From contig NZ_CP151632.1 in assembly GCF_040144835.1 (NCBI RefSeq), positions 2,108,001 through 2,172,000 on the forward strand: DNA of 64,000 bases, read 5' to 3'. The DNA comes from Microbacterium sp. LWS13-1.2. GTDB taxonomy: Bacteria; Actinomycetota; Actinomycetes; Actinomycetales; Microbacteriaceae. Shown piece by piece: positions 1 to 8,749 of this stretch (the stretch's first letter is position 1; every line of letters starts with the position of its first letter). The notes beneath the pieces were generated by a model. It did no database searches and was not told where the DNA came from. It saw only the letters and a list, made by a program, of their open reading frames with translations. Made by a program: the position numbers and the translations under genes.

Positions 1-704
1 ACCTGCTCGCCCGCAATCTGCGGCTGCCGCTGACGGAGCCGGATGCGATGGTGCGCGCCGTCTTCGATGGCGACAGGCTCGCCATGGACGTCGGCTGGAC
101 CGAGCTGAGCCGTCCCGACGGGACGACCGCCGAGCACGCCTTCGTGGTGATGGGCGGCATCGGCCTGGATGCCGCGATGATCGCCAACACCAACCCGCAG
201 CTGAAGAAGACCGTCGGCTGGGTGGCATACGTTGACGGGGCGGCGCGCGCGCTGCCGTACGCGAAGCCGTTCCGCGTCGTCTACGAGCTGCCCGGACACC
301 GGCTGCACTCCTCGCGCGTGCAGAGCGTGCTGTTCGCGAACTGCGGGAGGCTCCCCGCGGGACTCGACCTCATCCCCGAGGCCTCCATCGCCGACGGCGC
401 GCTCGACATCGTCATCTTCCAGCCCAAGGGGCCGTTCGGCTGGCTGTTCGTCTGGCGCCGCGTGGCGTGGGACAACAGCTTCCTCCGTCGCTTCCGCACC
501 GGCCGCCGCGTGCTGTCGCTGCGCACCAAGGACAACGCCGTGATCTACTCCCGCGGCGCGGGGATCGAGCTGGCGACACACGAGCCGCGGCCCGTGCAGC
601 TCGACGGCGACGAGTTCGGCGAGGCCCTCTCGGTGAAGACCCGCGTCGCCCCCGCCGCACTCCTGGTCGTGGTGCCCAAGGGCCACGACACCGACGGTCT
701 CTGA
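1..704 (+). CDS. Diacylglycerol kinase-family lipid kinase, 5'-truncated
   Basis: The frame is already open at base 3 (reading LLARNLRLPLTEPDAM), so the ATG at 48 is internal and the true start lies before the window; 233 residues are visible. They match the C-terminal half of DagK/YegS/LCB5-type lipid kinases: a VMGGIGLDAAMI glycine-rich strand, and NCGRLPAGLDLIPEASIADG followed by LDIVIF, the usual substrate-domain signature. The N-terminal nucleotide-binding GGDGT motif would be off the edge. The enzyme would phosphorylate a membrane lipid such as diacylglycerol. It converges with the sugar permease gene at 712 with only 7 bases between the stops. Exact lipid substrate cannot be told. Confidence 0.85.
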   Translation, partial: LLARNLRLPLTEPDAMVRAVFDGDRLAMDVGWTELSRPDGTTAEHAFVVMGGIGLDAAMIANTNPQLKKTVGWVAYVDGAARALPYAKPFRVVYELPGHRLHSSRVQSVLFANCGRLPAGLDLIPEASIADGALDIVIFQPKGPFGWLFVWRRVAWDNSFLRRFRTGRRVLSLRTKDNAVIYSRGAGIELATHEPRPVQLDGDEFGEALSVKTRVAPAALLVVVPKGHDTDGL

Positions 705-711
705 CGGGAGC

Positions 712-1638
712 TCAGCCCTTCACGGCGCCGCCCATGCCGGCGCTGTTGAGGAACACCCGCTGGAACAGCAGGAAGAGCAGGATCGGGATCACGGTCGAGA
801 TCGCGAGCGCGGCGAGGAAGACGTCGAGCTCGATGAACTGCTGCAGCTGCGGCAGCCGCACGGACAGCGGCTGCAATGCCGGGTCCTTGAGGACGAGCAT
901 CGGCCAGAGGAAGTCCTTCCATGCGGCGATGACCGCGAAGACCGAGACGACCCCGAGGATCGGCCGCGACATCGGAAGAACCACCGACCAGAACAGGCGG
1001 TAGGGGCCCGCGCCGTCCATGCGCGCCGCCTCGAAGACCTCGCGGGGGAGCGAATCGAAGAACCGCATGACGAGCAGCACGTTGAACGCGTTCGCGCCCG
1101 CGGGAAGCCACACCGCCCAGAACGTGTTGATGAGCGACTGGCCGAGCAGCGGCGGCTGCACGATCGTCAGGTACAGCGGGACGAGCAGCACGATGCTCGG
1201 CACGAACAGCGTGGCCAGGACCGCCCCCACGACGACCTTGCCGTACCGCGGACGCAGCACCGACAGCGCGTAGCCGGCCGTGGTCGCCACGAGTATCTGC
1301 ACCAGCCAGACGCCCAGCGCGATGATCACCGTATTGCCGAAGTACTTGTCGATCTCGACGCGATTCCAGGCCTCGACGAGGTTCGCCCAGTCCATGCCGT
1401 TGGGCCAGAGCGCGAGCGGCTGGCGCAGCGTGTCCTGCGTCGGCGTGACAGCCGACTTCGCCAGCCACAGGATCGGTCCGAGTCCCACGACGACGAGCGA
1501 CACCAGCAGCACCGCGTGAGTGACGCGCGTCGTCGCGCGGACGCGCCCGCGGCGCCAATCGGCGGACGAGAGGATGCCGCGATCGGCGTCGTCTTCGCGC
1601 GGACGGCGGCGCGCGACGGCGGCGTCGACCCGGCTCAC
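712..1638 (-). CDS. Carbohydrate ABC transporter permease, MalG type
   Basis: 308 residues with six hydrophobic segments and the cytoplasmic EAA loop (EAARMDGAGPYRLFWSVVLP) that docks the ATPase, which defines MalG-type binding-protein-dependent permeases. The start is the GTG at 1638, giving a GTGA overlap with the stop of the upstream permease; the open frame continues further upstream but through that gene. It ends with the family-typical AGMGGAVKG tail. It is the last gene of the operon GH13 - binding protein - MalF type - MalG type, so it probably forms the alpha-glucoside or maltooligosaccharide channel with its neighbour. The ATPase is not encoded here. Confidence 0.9.
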   Translation of the reverse strand: MSRVDAAVARRRPREDDADRGILSSADWRRGRVRATTRVTHAVLLVSLVVVGLGPILWLAKSAVTPTQDTLRQPLALWPNGMDWANLVEAWNRVEIDKYFGNTVIIALGVWLVQILVATTAGYALSVLRPRYGKVVVGAVLATLFVPSIVLLVPLYLTIVQPPLLGQSLINTFWAVWLPAGANAFNVLLVMRFFDSLPREVFEAARMDGAGPYRLFWSVVLPMSRPILGVVSVFAVIAAWKDFLWPMLVLKDPALQPLSVRLPQLQQFIELDVFLAALAISTVIPILLFLLFQRVFLNSAGMGGAVKG

Positions 1639-2621
1639 GACGTGCTCCAGCTCTTGGTGAGGCGGAAGTAGACCGCGGAGAAGATCGCGAGCACCACGGC
1701 GAGCATGGTACTGAGCGCCGTCGCGGCACCGTAATCGCCGCCCAGACTGTTCTGGAACGCGTACTTGTAGATGAGCATCAGCACCGTCATGGTCGAGTTC
1801 GCCGGACCGCCGGCGGTCAGCAGGAAGGGCTCGAGGAACACCTGCGCCGTCCCGATGATCTGGAGGATGAAGGTGACCAGCAGCACGCCGCGCAGCTGAG
1901 GCACGGTGACGTGCCACACCTTGCGCCACACTCCGGCGCCGTCGACCTCGGCCGCGTCGTAGAGCTCTGGGGCGACGCCGATGAGCGCGGCGAGGTAGAT
2001 GATCACCGTGCCGCCGGCCGCCGACCAGGTGGCGAACAGCACGATGGAGGGCATCGCGGTGGCGGGGTCCTGCAGCCACGGCAGCGGAGCGAGTCCGAAC
2101 CAGCCGATGATCGTGTTGAATACACCGTTGGGCGACGCGTCGTAGAAGAACTTCCACAGGAGCGCGCCGACGACGGGCGGGACGATCACGGGCAGGTACG
2201 CCAGAGCGCTGTAGAGGCCGCGCCCCCGGCGGACCTCGCTCATCAGGACCGCGACCACGAGCGGGATCGGGTAGCCGAGGAGCAGCGCGAGCACCGCGAA
2301 CCACAGCGTGTTGAGGACGGCGGTCCCCAGCAGCGGGTCGTTCAGCACCGTCGCGAAGTTCTCGAGTCCGACCCATTCGGGCGCGGAGATCAGGTTCGTG
2401 TGCTGGAACGCCATGACCGCGGCATCCACGATCGGCTTCCACGAGAAGAACACGAAGCTGATCAGGAGCGGCACGAGGAAGACGAGGGTGTGCGGGCCGT
2501 CGCCGCGCACCCACCCGCGGACACCGCGGCGTCGGCGTGGCGCCGCGCTCACGGCACGGTCGATGGTGTCGGGGGTCTCGGCGACGGGCGGCGGCGCCGT
2601 CGTCGGCGTCAGCTGCGTCAT
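1635..2621 (-). CDS. Carbohydrate ABC transporter permease, MalF type
   Basis: 328 residues. A Pro/Arg-rich cytoplasmic N-terminus (about 1-40) is followed by TLVFLVPLLISFVFFSW as first membrane helix and five further helices; the EAA loop reads DAAEVDGAGVWRKVWHVTVP. This is the MalF-like partner of the downstream MalG-like gene, with which it overlaps by 4 bases. It lies 61 bases after the binding-protein gene, with a strong hairpin in the gap. Family assignment is secure; the sugar (alpha-glucosides) is inferred from the GH13 gene in the same operon. Confidence 0.9.
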   Translation of the reverse strand: MTQLTPTTAPPPVAETPDTIDRAVSAAPRRRRGVRGWVRGDGPHTLVFLVPLLISFVFFSWKPIVDAAVMAFQHTNLISAPEWVGLENFATVLNDPLLGTAVLNTLWFAVLALLLGYPIPLVVAVLMSEVRRGRGLYSALAYLPVIVPPVVGALLWKFFYDASPNGVFNTIIGWFGLAPLPWLQDPATAMPSIVLFATWSAAGGTVIIYLAALIGVAPELYDAAEVDGAGVWRKVWHVTVPQLRGVLLVTFILQIIGTAQVFLEPFLLTAGGPANSTMTVLMLIYKYAFQNSLGGDYGAATALSTMLAVVLAIFSAVYFRLTKSWSTS

Positions 2622-2644
2622 GGCAGGTCCTGTTCCAGGTCGAC

Positions 2645-2675
2645 GTCCTCCCGGGGCGAGCCGCCCCGGGAGGAC
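2645..2675 (-). terminator. Intercistronic hairpin between binding protein and permeases
   Basis: A perfect 14-bp stem (GTCCTCCCGGGGCG, 2645-2658, pairing with 2662-2675) with a 3-base loop, without a T-tract. It lies between the binding-protein stop and the MalF-type permease start in the same operon. Such hairpins usually stabilise the upstream binding-protein message or partly stop transcription so that the binding protein outnumbers the permeases. That role is inference; the stem is seen. Confidence 0.6.
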
Positions 2676-2682
2676 ACGGGGA

Positions 2683-4050
2683 TTACGAGCCGGCCTTGGC
2701 GTACAGCGCGTCGGCCTGCGACTGCGCGTCAGCGAGGAGCGCGGCGATGTCGGCGTTCTCGTCGGTGAGCACGGACTGGACGACCGTGTCGAGGAGAGCG
2801 TAGACGTCCTGCGTCGCCACCCGCGGTTCGGGGACGAGCGGCTGGTCGAAGATCGCGTCGGTGTAGGGCGCCATCTGCTCGACCGGCACGTTCACCGAGG
2901 GCGCGATCCACGACTGGTACTCCTCGTACTGGGTGGCGTCGAAGATCGGCAGCTCCGGAGCGCCGACCGGCTGGCCGAGCGAGTCCGCGAGCTCGGCGGT
3001 CTCGACCACGGTGTCCTCGTCGGCGAGCTTGGCGAGGTAGTAGAAGTCGATCCACTCGACCGCGGCAGCCTGCTCCGCCTCGTCGGCCTTCGGGCTGACG
3101 GCGGCCAGGGTGCCGCCGCCGAGGAGGCCCGGGTCGTCGCCTTCGAGCGGCAGCACCGTCAGCCCGTAGTCGTCGGGATTCAGCTCGTTCTGCGTCACCA
3201 GGTTCCCGTAGTTGCCCCCTCCCGACACGTACATGCCGATGCGTCCGGCGGCGAAGTCCTGGTTGATGGTGCCCCAGTCGTAGAGGAAGTTCGACCCCAT
3301 CGAGTTGTCGGCCCAGCGCAGCTCGTGGAGGTACTCCAGCGCCTCGGCGACCGCGGGGTCGGAGTCGAGCGTGGGCGCCGTCGCGTCCGCGTCCTCGGTG
3401 CCTCCCCCGAACGCGTTCACCAGCGTGGTCAGGATCCACCCGCCGGTGTTGCCCGAGGTCATCGTCGCGTACCCGGCCTGGCCGGTCGCCTCCGAGATCG
3501 CCTTGGCCGCTTCTCGCACCTCATCCCACGTGGCCGGAGGAGCATCGGGGTCGAGGCCGGCCGCCTCGAACAGGGTGCGGTTGTAGTGCAGTCCCTGGCC
3601 GTACGCGGCGATCGGGATCGCCCACTGGGTGCCGTCGTCGGCCTGCCCCGCCTGCGCGACGTTGGGGTTGAAGCGATCCGCATACGGAAGTTCCGCGACG
3701 AGCTCCGACACATCGGCGATCTGCTCGTTGGCGATGAGTCCCCGGCCGTCGGTGAACGGGATCGTGAAGACGTCGGGCAGCGTACCGCCGGCGAGGTCGG
3801 TGGTGAAGGTGGGCGCCGTCCAGGTGTACTCCTGAGTCTCGACCGCGATGTCGGGGTTGTCCTTCTCGAACGCCTCGACACGCGCGTCGAAGTTGTCACG
3901 GGCCTCCTGCTCGAGCCCGGCGTCGATCGCGACCGTGATGGTGACGCCGTCTGCGTCATCACCCCCGGGGCTGGCGCAACCGGCGAGCAGGGCCGCCGTG
4001 GAGGTGAGTGCGAGCGCGCCGATGGCGGCGCGCCGGATCGTGGACGTCAT
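2683..4050 (-). CDS. Extracellular solute-binding lipoprotein, maltose/alpha-glucoside type
   Basis: 455 residues. The N-terminus is a lipoprotein signal peptide with lipobox LLAGC, the acylated Cys being residue 25, so the mature protein is anchored outside the membrane. The body has the family 1 binding-protein pattern (a segment beginning FDARVEAFEKDNPDI, later NPDDYGLTVLPLEGDDPG and EWIDFYYLAKLADEDTV). It should capture the sugar and deliver it to the permeases at 1635-2621 and 712-1638. Shine-Dalgarno-like GAAAGGA precedes the ATG. It follows the GH13 gene by 108 bases in which no separate promoter is clear, so it is probably co-transcribed. Confidence 0.88.
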   Translation of the reverse strand: MTSTIRRAAIGALALTSTAALLAGCASPGGDDADGVTITVAIDAGLEQEARDNFDARVEAFEKDNPDIAVETQEYTWTAPTFTTDLAGGTLPDVFTIPFTDGRGLIANEQIADVSELVAELPYADRFNPNVAQAGQADDGTQWAIPIAAYGQGLHYNRTLFEAAGLDPDAPPATWDEVREAAKAISEATGQAGYATMTSGNTGGWILTTLVNAFGGGTEDADATAPTLDSDPAVAEALEYLHELRWADNSMGSNFLYDWGTINQDFAAGRIGMYVSGGGNYGNLVTQNELNPDDYGLTVLPLEGDDPGLLGGGTLAAVSPKADEAEQAAAVEWIDFYYLAKLADEDTVVETAELADSLGQPVGAPELPIFDATQYEEYQSWIAPSVNVPVEQMAPYTDAIFDQPLVPEPRVATQDVYALLDTVVQSVLTDENADIAALLADAQSQADALYAKAGS

Positions 4051-4158
4051 TGTCGGGTCCTTTCGTTTCTGCTGTGTCGTGCTGTGGTGTGTGGTGCGGG
4101 GTTCGAGCGGGTTGTGGAGCTGACGCAGCGGCCGCCTCCGGGTGTCAGGTTCGGGGGC

Positions 4159-5832
4159 TCACAGTGCGAGCCACACCGTGGAGTCAGGGGGAAGCATGCC
4201 TCCCCGCTCATCCGTCGGCTGTCCGCTGGAGAGCAGCACCGCGCGGTGAGCGGGAAGGGGCACGGCGACGGGGCAGAGGTTGGTCATCGATACGGTCCGC
4301 TCGCCACGGCGGAAGGCGAGCACGTCCGCGCCGAGCTCGAGCCACGCCAGGTCCTCGCCGTGCAGGTCCCCGGTCTCACGCCGCAGACGCAGGGCCTCGC
4401 GGTACAGCGACAGCATCGACCCCGGGTCGCGCTGCTGGGAGTCCGCGGCGAAGGGCGCCCAGTCCAGGGGCTGCGGAAGCCAGGTCTCGGCGCCGGCTGC
4501 CGTCCCGAAGCCGTAGGGCGGCCGGGTCCCAGACCACGGCAGGGGGACCCGGCATCCATCCCGCCCAGGATCGACGCCTCCCGAACGGAAGTGCATGGGG
4601 TCCTGGATGACCGACGTCGGCAGCTCCGCCTCGGGGAGGCCCAGCTCATCGCCCTGGTAGATGTAGAGGCTTCCCGGCAGCGCCGCCGTCAGCAGCGCCG
4701 CCGCACGTGCCCGACGCGTGCCCCGCGCGATGTCCGTGGGTGTGCCGAACCGCTTGCGGGCGAACGCGAACGCGGAGTCGGCGCGGCCGTATCGCGTGAC
4801 GGGACGCGTGACGTCATGGTTCGAGAGGACCCAGGTGGCGGGTGCGCCGACCGGCTCGTGCTCCGCGAGAGTCCGCTGGATCGAGCCCCGCAGCGCCGCG
4901 GCGCTCCACGGCTGCGTCATGAAGTCGAAGTTGAACGCCGTGTGCATCTCATCGGGCCGCAGGTAGCGTGCGAAGCGCTCCGCGTCGTCTAGCCACACTT
5001 CGCCGACGAGCACGCGCGTGCCGTCGTACTCGTCGGCCACGGCTCGCCAGCCCCGATAGATGTCGTGCAGTTCGTCGCGGTCGACGTGCGGATGCTCGCC
5101 CGGCGCGTGGACGGCGTCGCCGATGTGCGGCAGCGCGGGGTCCTTGACCGGCAGCGCGGCGGAGTCGATGCGCACACCCGCGACGCCGCGGTCGAACCAG
5201 AACCGGAGGATGTCTTCGTGCTCGCGACGGACGTCGGGGTGGTTCCAGTTCAGGTCGGGCTGCTCCGGCGTGAAGAGGTGCAGATACCACTCCCCCGGCG
5301 TGCCGTCGGAGTTCGTCGTGCGCGTCCACGTCTCGCCCTGGAAGCTCGAGACCCAGTCCGTCGGCATCTCGTCGCCGTCGTGGCCACCGCCCGGGTGGAA
5401 CCAGAAGCGCTCGCGCTCGGGACTGCCCGGACCCGCGACGAGCGCCGCCTGGAACCACGGGTGCTGATCCGAGAGGTGGTTCGGCACCACGTCGATGATC
5501 GTGCGGATGCCGAGGGCCAGCGCCTCCTGGATCAGCAGCTCCGCCTCCTCGAGCGTGCCGAACCGGGGGTCGATGTCGCGGTAGTCCTGCACGTCGTAGC
5601 CGCCGTCGGCCAGCGGGCTCGGGTACCAGGGGTTGAACCAGAGGGCGTCGACGCCGAGGTCCTTCAGGTAGCCGAGACGGGCGCGCACCCCCGCGAGATC
5701 CCCCGTGCCGTCCCCGTTCCCGTCCGCGAAGCTGCGGACGTAGACCTGGTAGATGACGGCCGACCGCCACCACAGCGGGTTGTCGCTCGCGGGAACGGCT
5801 CGTTCGCCGCGGGTGAGGACCTCGGTGTCCAC
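4159..5832 (-). CDS. GH13 alpha-glucosidase / oligo-1,6-glucosidase
   Basis: 557 residues, the normal length for the GH13 oligosaccharide hydrolase group. The (beta/alpha)8 barrel regions are all visible: VVPNHLSDQH (region I), GVRIDSAAL (nucleophile Asp223), VGEVW (acid/base Glu278) and LSNHDVTRP (transition-state Asp340). There is no signal peptide, so it acts in the cytoplasm on imported oligosaccharides, releasing glucose from alpha-1,4 or alpha-1,6 linkages. The start is a GTG at 5832 with AGGAG about 5 bases upstream. It is first in the operon with the binding protein and permeases and has its own promoter and CTTGCA operator motifs upstream. Linkage preference cannot be decided from sequence. 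Confidence 0.9.
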   Translation of the reverse strand: MDTEVLTRGERAVPASDNPLWWRSAVIYQVYVRSFADGNGDGTGDLAGVRARLGYLKDLGVDALWFNPWYPSPLADGGYDVQDYRDIDPRFGTLEEAELLIQEALALGIRTIIDVVPNHLSDQHPWFQAALVAGPGSPERERFWFHPGGGHDGDEMPTDWVSSFQGETWTRTTNSDGTPGEWYLHLFTPEQPDLNWNHPDVRREHEDILRFWFDRGVAGVRIDSAALPVKDPALPHIGDAVHAPGEHPHVDRDELHDIYRGWRAVADEYDGTRVLVGEVWLDDAERFARYLRPDEMHTAFNFDFMTQPWSAAALRGSIQRTLAEHEPVGAPATWVLSNHDVTRPVTRYGRADSAFAFARKRFGTPTDIARGTRRARAAALLTAALPGSLYIYQGDELGLPEAELPTSVIQDPMHFRSGGVDPGRDGCRVPLPWSGTRPPYGFGTAAGAETWLPQPLDWAPFAADSQQRDPGSMLSLYREALRLRRETGDLHGEDLAWLELGADVLAFRRGERTVSMTNLCPVAVPLPAHRAVLLSSGQPTDERGGMLPPDSTVWLAL

Positions 5833-5870
5833 GTGACTCCTCGTCGTCGATGGAAGGACTCGATACGACG

Positions 5871-5920
5871 AATGTATTCGCAGGACAATTACTTTGCAAG
5901 TCTTCGACAGAATTATGCAA
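5871..5920 (-). promoter_or_regulatory. Promoter and CTTGCA operator of the GH13 operon
   Basis: Reading the minus strand, a -35 box TTGCAA (5894-5899) and a -10 box TACATT (5871-5876) are separated by exactly 17 bases. Two CTTGCA hexamers lie here: one overlaps the -35 box (ACTTGCAAAG) and one is just upstream (TCTTGCATAA, around 5915). The same CTTGC motif is repeated in front of the LacI gene at 7245. CTTGCA-type motifs are known as targets of maltose regulators of the LacI family in actinobacteria, so repression by the 6241-7245 product is a direct inference. Confidence 0.6.
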
Positions 5921-6093
5921 GATTGCGTTTGCGCATCGGCTGACGGGACGGAAACCCGCTGCGCGGGATCGTCCTCCGGCGCGCTTACCCGCGGCGTCGG
6001 CTTCGCCGGCGGCGCCCGCCAGTCCCGAGCCCGCGCGTTCTCCGGACGATCCCGCTCCGCTGACGCGTGCGCCGCGCGAGGCGGCTCGACGCC

Positions 6094-6207
6094 GGTCGTT
6101 GAGCGAGCGAGGAACGAGCGAGACGAAACGCCCCGGACGCGGCGTCGCAGCGAGGCTGGAGGCGTTTCGTCTTCGGGCGCCGGAACGCCCTCCGCTCAAC
6201 GACCGGG
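6094..6207. repeat. Intergenic repeat A, facing copies
   Basis: A forward copy of the unit GGTCGTTGAGCGAGCGAGG followed by AACGAGCGAGACGAAACGCC (6094-6132) faces a diverged reverse copy (about 6165-6207, GGCGTTTCGTC ... GCTCAACGACC). The pair could fold into a long stem. The rest of the 5833-6240 gap holds the GH13 promoter and GC-rich sequence without a gene. The repeat lies at the 3' end of the LacI gene. The same unit recurs near 10504, 15411 and 17137. Confidence 0.8.
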
Positions 6208-6240
6208 GTGTTACCGAAAGCGGCGGTCAGGCGTCAGCGG

Positions 6241-7245
6241 TCAGGCGGCGGGTCCGGTCGAGGCCCGCAGCACGAGCTCCGGCTCGAAGAGCAGCTCATC
6301 GCCGGGCTCCGTCGTACCCGCGATCTGCGACAGCAGCAGCTCGATGACGGTGCGCCCCATCGACTCGATCGGCTGCCGCACGGTCGTCAGCGGCGGCTCT
6401 GTGCAGCTCATGAGGAAGGAGTCGTCGAACCCCACGACGCTGACGTCCTCCGGCACGCGCAGGCCATGCCGACGCGCCGCGCGCACGGCGCCGAGCGCGA
6501 GCGGGTCACTGGCGCACACGATGGCGGTCGCCCCGGCTGCGAACAGACGGGTGGCCCCGGCCTGGCCCGACTCCAGCGAGTAGAGGCCGCGCACCACGAG
6601 GGAGTCCTCGAGCGGAGAGCCCAGGCGCTCCAGCAGCGGCCGCGCGGCGGCGAGCTTGCGCTGCGAGGGGATGTGGTCGAGCGGCCCCAGGAGCAGGCCG
6701 ATGCGACGGTGGCCGAGCTGATGCAGGTGCTGGATTGCCTGCTCCGCGGCCGCCCCGTCGTCGGTCGAGACGGTGGCGAAGTCTAGGGCGTCGATGCGCG
6801 CGTTCACCAGCACGGTCGGCAGGTGCACCTGCCGGAGCCGCTCGTAGTGCTCGTGCGCAGCATCCGCCTGGCTGTAGTTGCCACCGAGGAAGATGACGCC
6901 CGACACCTGCTGCTGCAGCAGCAGGTCGACGTAGTCGGACTCGGTGATGCCGCCGGCGTTCTGTGTGCACAGCAGCGGCGTGTAGCCGTTCTGCGTCAGT
7001 CCGCCGCCGATGATCTCGGCGAGGGCCGGGAAGATCGGGTTCTGCAGCTCGGGAAGCACGAGCCCGACGAGTCGCGCCCGCTCGCCGCGGAGCTTGGTTG
7101 GCCGCTCGTACCCGAGCACGTCGAGCGCGGTGAGCACGGCCTGGCGCGTGGCTTCCGATACCCCTGGCTTGTCGTTGAGCACCCGGCTGACGGTGGCTTC
7201 GCTGACCCCGACCTTGCGCGCCACTTCGGCGAGACGCTTCGACAT
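6241..7245 (-). CDS. LacI family transcriptional regulator of the alpha-glucoside operon
   Basis: 334 residues. Residues 3-50 form the LacI helix-turn-helix (LAEVARKVGVSEATVSRVLN) and hinge helix (GYERPTKLRGERARLVGLVLP); the rest is the periplasmic-binding-protein-like effector domain with GVIFLGG, TVSTDDG, GHRRIGLLLG and SVVGFDDSF. It lies just upstream of the GH13 - transporter operon on the same strand, and CTTGC motifs occur in both promoters, so it probably represses the operon and itself until a maltose-like inducer binds. The -10 box ends 6 bases before the ATG, so the message is probably leaderless. Confidence 0.9.
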   Translation of the reverse strand: MSKRLAEVARKVGVSEATVSRVLNDKPGVSEATRQAVLTALDVLGYERPTKLRGERARLVGLVLPELQNPIFPALAEIIGGGLTQNGYTPLLCTQNAGGITESDYVDLLLQQQVSGVIFLGGNYSQADAAHEHYERLRQVHLPTVLVNARIDALDFATVSTDDGAAAEQAIQHLHQLGHRRIGLLLGPLDHIPSQRKLAAARPLLERLGSPLEDSLVVRGLYSLESGQAGATRLFAAGATAIVCASDPLALGAVRAARRHGLRVPEDVSVVGFDDSFLMSCTEPPLTTVRQPIESMGRTVIELLLSQIAGTTEPGDELLFEPELVLRASTGPAA

Positions 7246-7251
7246 GCGCTC

Positions 7252-7293
7252 AGTGTACGCAAGAACTTGCAGGATCGCGCAAGTGGGTGCAAG
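7252..7293 (-). promoter_or_regulatory. Autoregulatory promoter/operator of the LacI gene
   Basis: On the minus strand the segment contains four CTTGC or GCAAG half-sites (GCAAGAACTTGC is a perfect palindrome at 7260-7271, with further copies at about 7280 and 7290). A -10 box TACACT lies at 7252-7257, 6 bases before the start codon, which predicts a leaderless transcript. The half-sites match those before the GH13 gene, which suggests autorepression. Confidence 0.55.
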
Positions 7294-7363
7294 CGACGCA
7301 TACCCATCGTCGTCGACCTGTCAAGACCGCGCCCGCGGGCCCGTCGCGCGGCAGGATGGGGCC

Positions 7364-8719
7364 ATGCCCGGCCCCTCCATCGTGTGGTTCCGCGACGACC
7401 TGCGCCTCGCCGACAACCCCGCGGTGCGTGCGGCCCTGGATCGCGGCGAGCCCGTGATCGGGTTGTACGTGCTCGACGAGGAGAGCCCCGGCATCCGCCC
7501 ACTCGGCGGGGCGGCGCGCTGGTGGCTGCACCACAGCCTCGCCTCGCTGGGCGAGCGGCTGCGCGAGCGCGGCGGCACCCTGGTGCTGCGGCGCGGCCCG
7601 GCCGATCGGGTGGTGCGCGAGACGGTGACGGATGCCGCGGCCGGCGCCGTCTTCTGGAGCCGGAGATACGGCGGGCCCGAGCGCGAGATCGATGCCGGCC
7701 TCAAGTCCGCGCTCCGCGACGACGGCATCGAGGTCTCGTCGTTCGCGGCCTCGCTGCTGTTCGAGCCGTGGGCGGTGCGCACCGGCGCCGGAACCCCGTT
7801 CTCGGTGTTCACGCCCTTCTGGCGCGCGTGCCTCGCCCTGCCCGCACCGCGCGCCCCGCTCGCCGAACCCCGCGAGGTCGGCGGGCCGCGCCGGGCTCCG
7901 GCATCCGACTCGCTCGACGACTGGGCGCTGCTGCCCAGTCGGCCCGACTGGGCGGGCGGACTGCGCGAGACGTGGGAGCCGGGCGAACCGGCCGCGCGCC
8001 GACGGCTGCGGGAGTTCCTGCGCGACGACCTCGCGCACTACGACCGCGCCCGCGACGAGCCCGCCGCCGGCGCGACCTCACTGCTGTCGCCGCGCCTGCG
8101 CTGGGGCGAGCTCAGCCCGCACATCGTCTGGCACGAGACCGTCGAGGCCGGTGCCGGCGGCAGGTTCCTCTCGGAGCTCGGGTGGCGCGAATTCGCATGG
8201 CACGTCCTCTTCCACCACCCCGACCTCGCCAGCCGCAATCTGCGGCCCGAGTTCGACGCGTTCCCCTGGCCCCGGCTGAAGCCCACCCACCTCGACGCCT
8301 GGCAGCGCGGCCGCACCGGCGTCGCGCTCGTCGATGCGGGCATGAAGGAGCTGTGGCACACGGGCTACATGCACAACCGGGTGCGGATGGTGGCGGCATC
8401 CTTCCTCGTCAAGAACCTGCTCATCGACTGGCGGCGCGGCGAAGAGTGGTTCTGGGACACGCTGGTCGACGCCGACGGCGCCAACAACCCGTTCAACTGG
8501 CAGTGGGTGGCGGGGTCGGGCGCCGATGCGGCGCCGTACTTCCGCATCTTCAACCCGCAGCTGCAGGCCAGGAAGTTCGACTCCGACGCGCACTACGTGC
8601 GCGAGTGGGCGCCGGAGCACCTCGGAGAGCACCCGCCCGAGCCCATCGTCGATCTCGGCGAGACCCGCAGGGCCGCGCTCGACGCGTACGAGCACGTCAA
8701 GCGCGCCGCCCGCGCCTGA
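7364..8719 (+). CDS. phrB: Deoxyribodipyrimidine photo-lyase, class I
   Basis: 451 residues. The N-terminal alpha/beta domain begins IVWFRDDLRLADNPAVRAAL, typical of the antenna-chromophore domain. The C-terminal FAD-binding helical domain shows GELSPHIVWHE, ELGWREFAWHVLFHHPDL, GYMHNRVRMVAASFLVKNLL and DGANNPFNWQWVAGSGADAA. The enzyme would use light to split cyclobutane pyrimidine dimers in DNA. ATG 7364 is chosen because homologues begin here; the frame stays open far upstream inside the antisense LacI gene. A -10-like CAGGAT lies 6 bases before the ATG. It diverges from the LacI gene and is functionally unrelated to the sugar genes. Confidence 0.93.
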   Translation: MPGPSIVWFRDDLRLADNPAVRAALDRGEPVIGLYVLDEESPGIRPLGGAARWWLHHSLASLGERLRERGGTLVLRRGPADRVVRETVTDAAAGAVFWSRRYGGPEREIDAGLKSALRDDGIEVSSFAASLLFEPWAVRTGAGTPFSVFTPFWRACLALPAPRAPLAEPREVGGPRRAPASDSLDDWALLPSRPDWAGGLRETWEPGEPAARRRLREFLRDDLAHYDRARDEPAAGATSLLSPRLRWGELSPHIVWHETVEAGAGGRFLSELGWREFAWHVLFHHPDLASRNLRPEFDAFPWPRLKPTHLDAWQRGRTGVALVDAGMKELWHTGYMHNRVRMVAASFLVKNLLIDWRRGEEWFWDTLVDADGANNPFNWQWVAGSGADAAPYFRIFNPQLQARKFDSDAHYVREWAPEHLGEHPPEPIVDLGETRRAALDAYEHVKRAARA

Positions 8720-8749
8720 GGTGACGGGAGCCGGGCGCCGGCACTGTCG

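Noticed and set aside
2308-4992. Long plus-strand open frame of almost 900 codons
   Set aside because: It lies antisense to the permease, binding-protein and GH13 genes, is extremely rich in Arg/Gly/Val/Asp, and shows no family pattern; a GC-rich shadow frame.
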